Origin: Ruminococcaceae bacterium UBA1320
GTDB taxonomy: Bacteria; Bacillota; Clostridia; Oscillospirales; Ethanoligenentaceae
DNA length: 5,408 nucleotides
NCBI GenBank assembly: GCA_002306975.1
Contig: DBTI01000147.1
Coordinates: forward strand, 706-6,113
Direction of reading: 5' to 3'
Position numbers and translations under genes: made by a program. Below the pieces are notes generated by a model. It was not told the DNA's origin and did no database searches. It saw nothing but the letters and a program-made list of their open reading frames with translations. Shown piece after piece: positions 5,176 to 5,408 of this stretch; position 1 is the first letter of the stretch; each line of letters opens with the position of its first letter.

Positions 5176-5408
5176 TTATAGCGTTGTCAAAATTACAGGC
5201 CCGTCGGCGGTAATAGCAATGGTATTCTCAAAGTGGGCCGACAATTTTCCATCCACGGTAATAACCGTCCAGCCGTTCGACAGTTGTTTGACTGCGTACG
5301 TACCCTGGTTGATCATCGGCTCGATCGCGAATACCAAGCCTCGAACAACTCTGACGCCGCGCCCCGCGGCACCGTAAGTCGGACCACCGCGCTCTTGAGC
5401 ACCTATCT
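5176..5408 (-). CDS. map: Methionine aminopeptidase, C-terminal part (5' end outside the window)
   Basis: The enzyme removes the initiator methionine from new proteins with a two-metal centre. Only the last 76 or so residues are present. The family is clear from FAIEPMINQGTYAV, GWTVITVDGKLSAHFENT and the ending TADGPVILTTL. The Glu in FAIEPM and the Glu in HFENT match the E. coli metal ligands E204 and E235. Upstream, where the family has H-E-(D/E)-P-x-V-P-x-Y-G containing the metal-ligand His (E. coli H171), this frame reads IGAQERGGPTYG, with no His. This may reflect base errors or a small frameshift close to the window edge, or real divergence. The gene lies ten bases before the KOW gene, as is usual in clostridial operons. 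Confidence 0.9.
   Translation of the reverse strand, partial: IGAQERGGPTYGAAGRGVRVVRGLVFAIEPMINQGTYAVKQLSNGWTVITVDGKLSAHFENTIAITADGPVILTTL

Noticed and set aside
5375..5408. A possible sequencing-adapter remnant at the right edge, because the minus strand begins AGATAGG and contains AAGAGCG.
   Set aside because: The resemblance to common adapters is partial and needs several gaps, and the in-frame sequence leads directly into a convincing map reading frame.

Overview
The window is a stretch of the large ribosomal protein operon of a low-to-mid-GC Gram-positive bacterium, most likely a member of the Clostridia (Bacillota). All genes are read from the minus strand, so the operon runs from high to low coordinates. 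The order is map (3' part only), a KOW/L14e-like gene, infA, rpmJ, rpsM, rpsK, rpsD, rpoA and rplQ. The clostridial placement rests on this order, the KOW gene between map and infA, the zinc-free form of S4, and strong AGGAGG ribosome binding sites before most genes. A species cannot be named.

Region by region: 5408-5176 is the C-terminal end of methionine aminopeptidase. 5165-4890 is a small basic KOW protein. 4888-4670 is IF-1, read from a TTG start one base after the previous stop. 4657-4544 is the 37-residue L36, too short for ordinary ORF calling. 4543-4454 is a 90-base gap with small hairpins. 4453-2011 holds S13, S11, S4 and the RNA polymerase alpha subunit, and 1923-1582 holds L17. 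The genes together supply translation initiation, small and large subunit assembly, N-terminal methionine removal and the polymerase scaffold.

Ten bases after the rplQ stop lies the most notable structure. An intact 1503-bp insertion sequence (35-1537), encoding an IS1182-type DDE transposase, sits between two identical copies (1-34 and 1538-1571) of a perfect 34-base palindrome: 16-base arms around a 2-base centre. The palindrome is best read as the intrinsic terminator hairpin of the operon, duplicated whole on insertion. The element points the same way as the operon. The insertion appears to separate the operon's hairpin from its original downstream tail. It also places a consensus -35 hexamer (TTGACA), carried in each terminal repeat, next to a TATA-like stretch at the centre of the palindrome, which gives a candidate outward promoter at the left end.

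No stretch above 300 bases lacks a gene. I see no tRNA, rRNA, CRISPR array or unfamiliar multi-gene system. The interest lies in the insertion element and its hairpin target.
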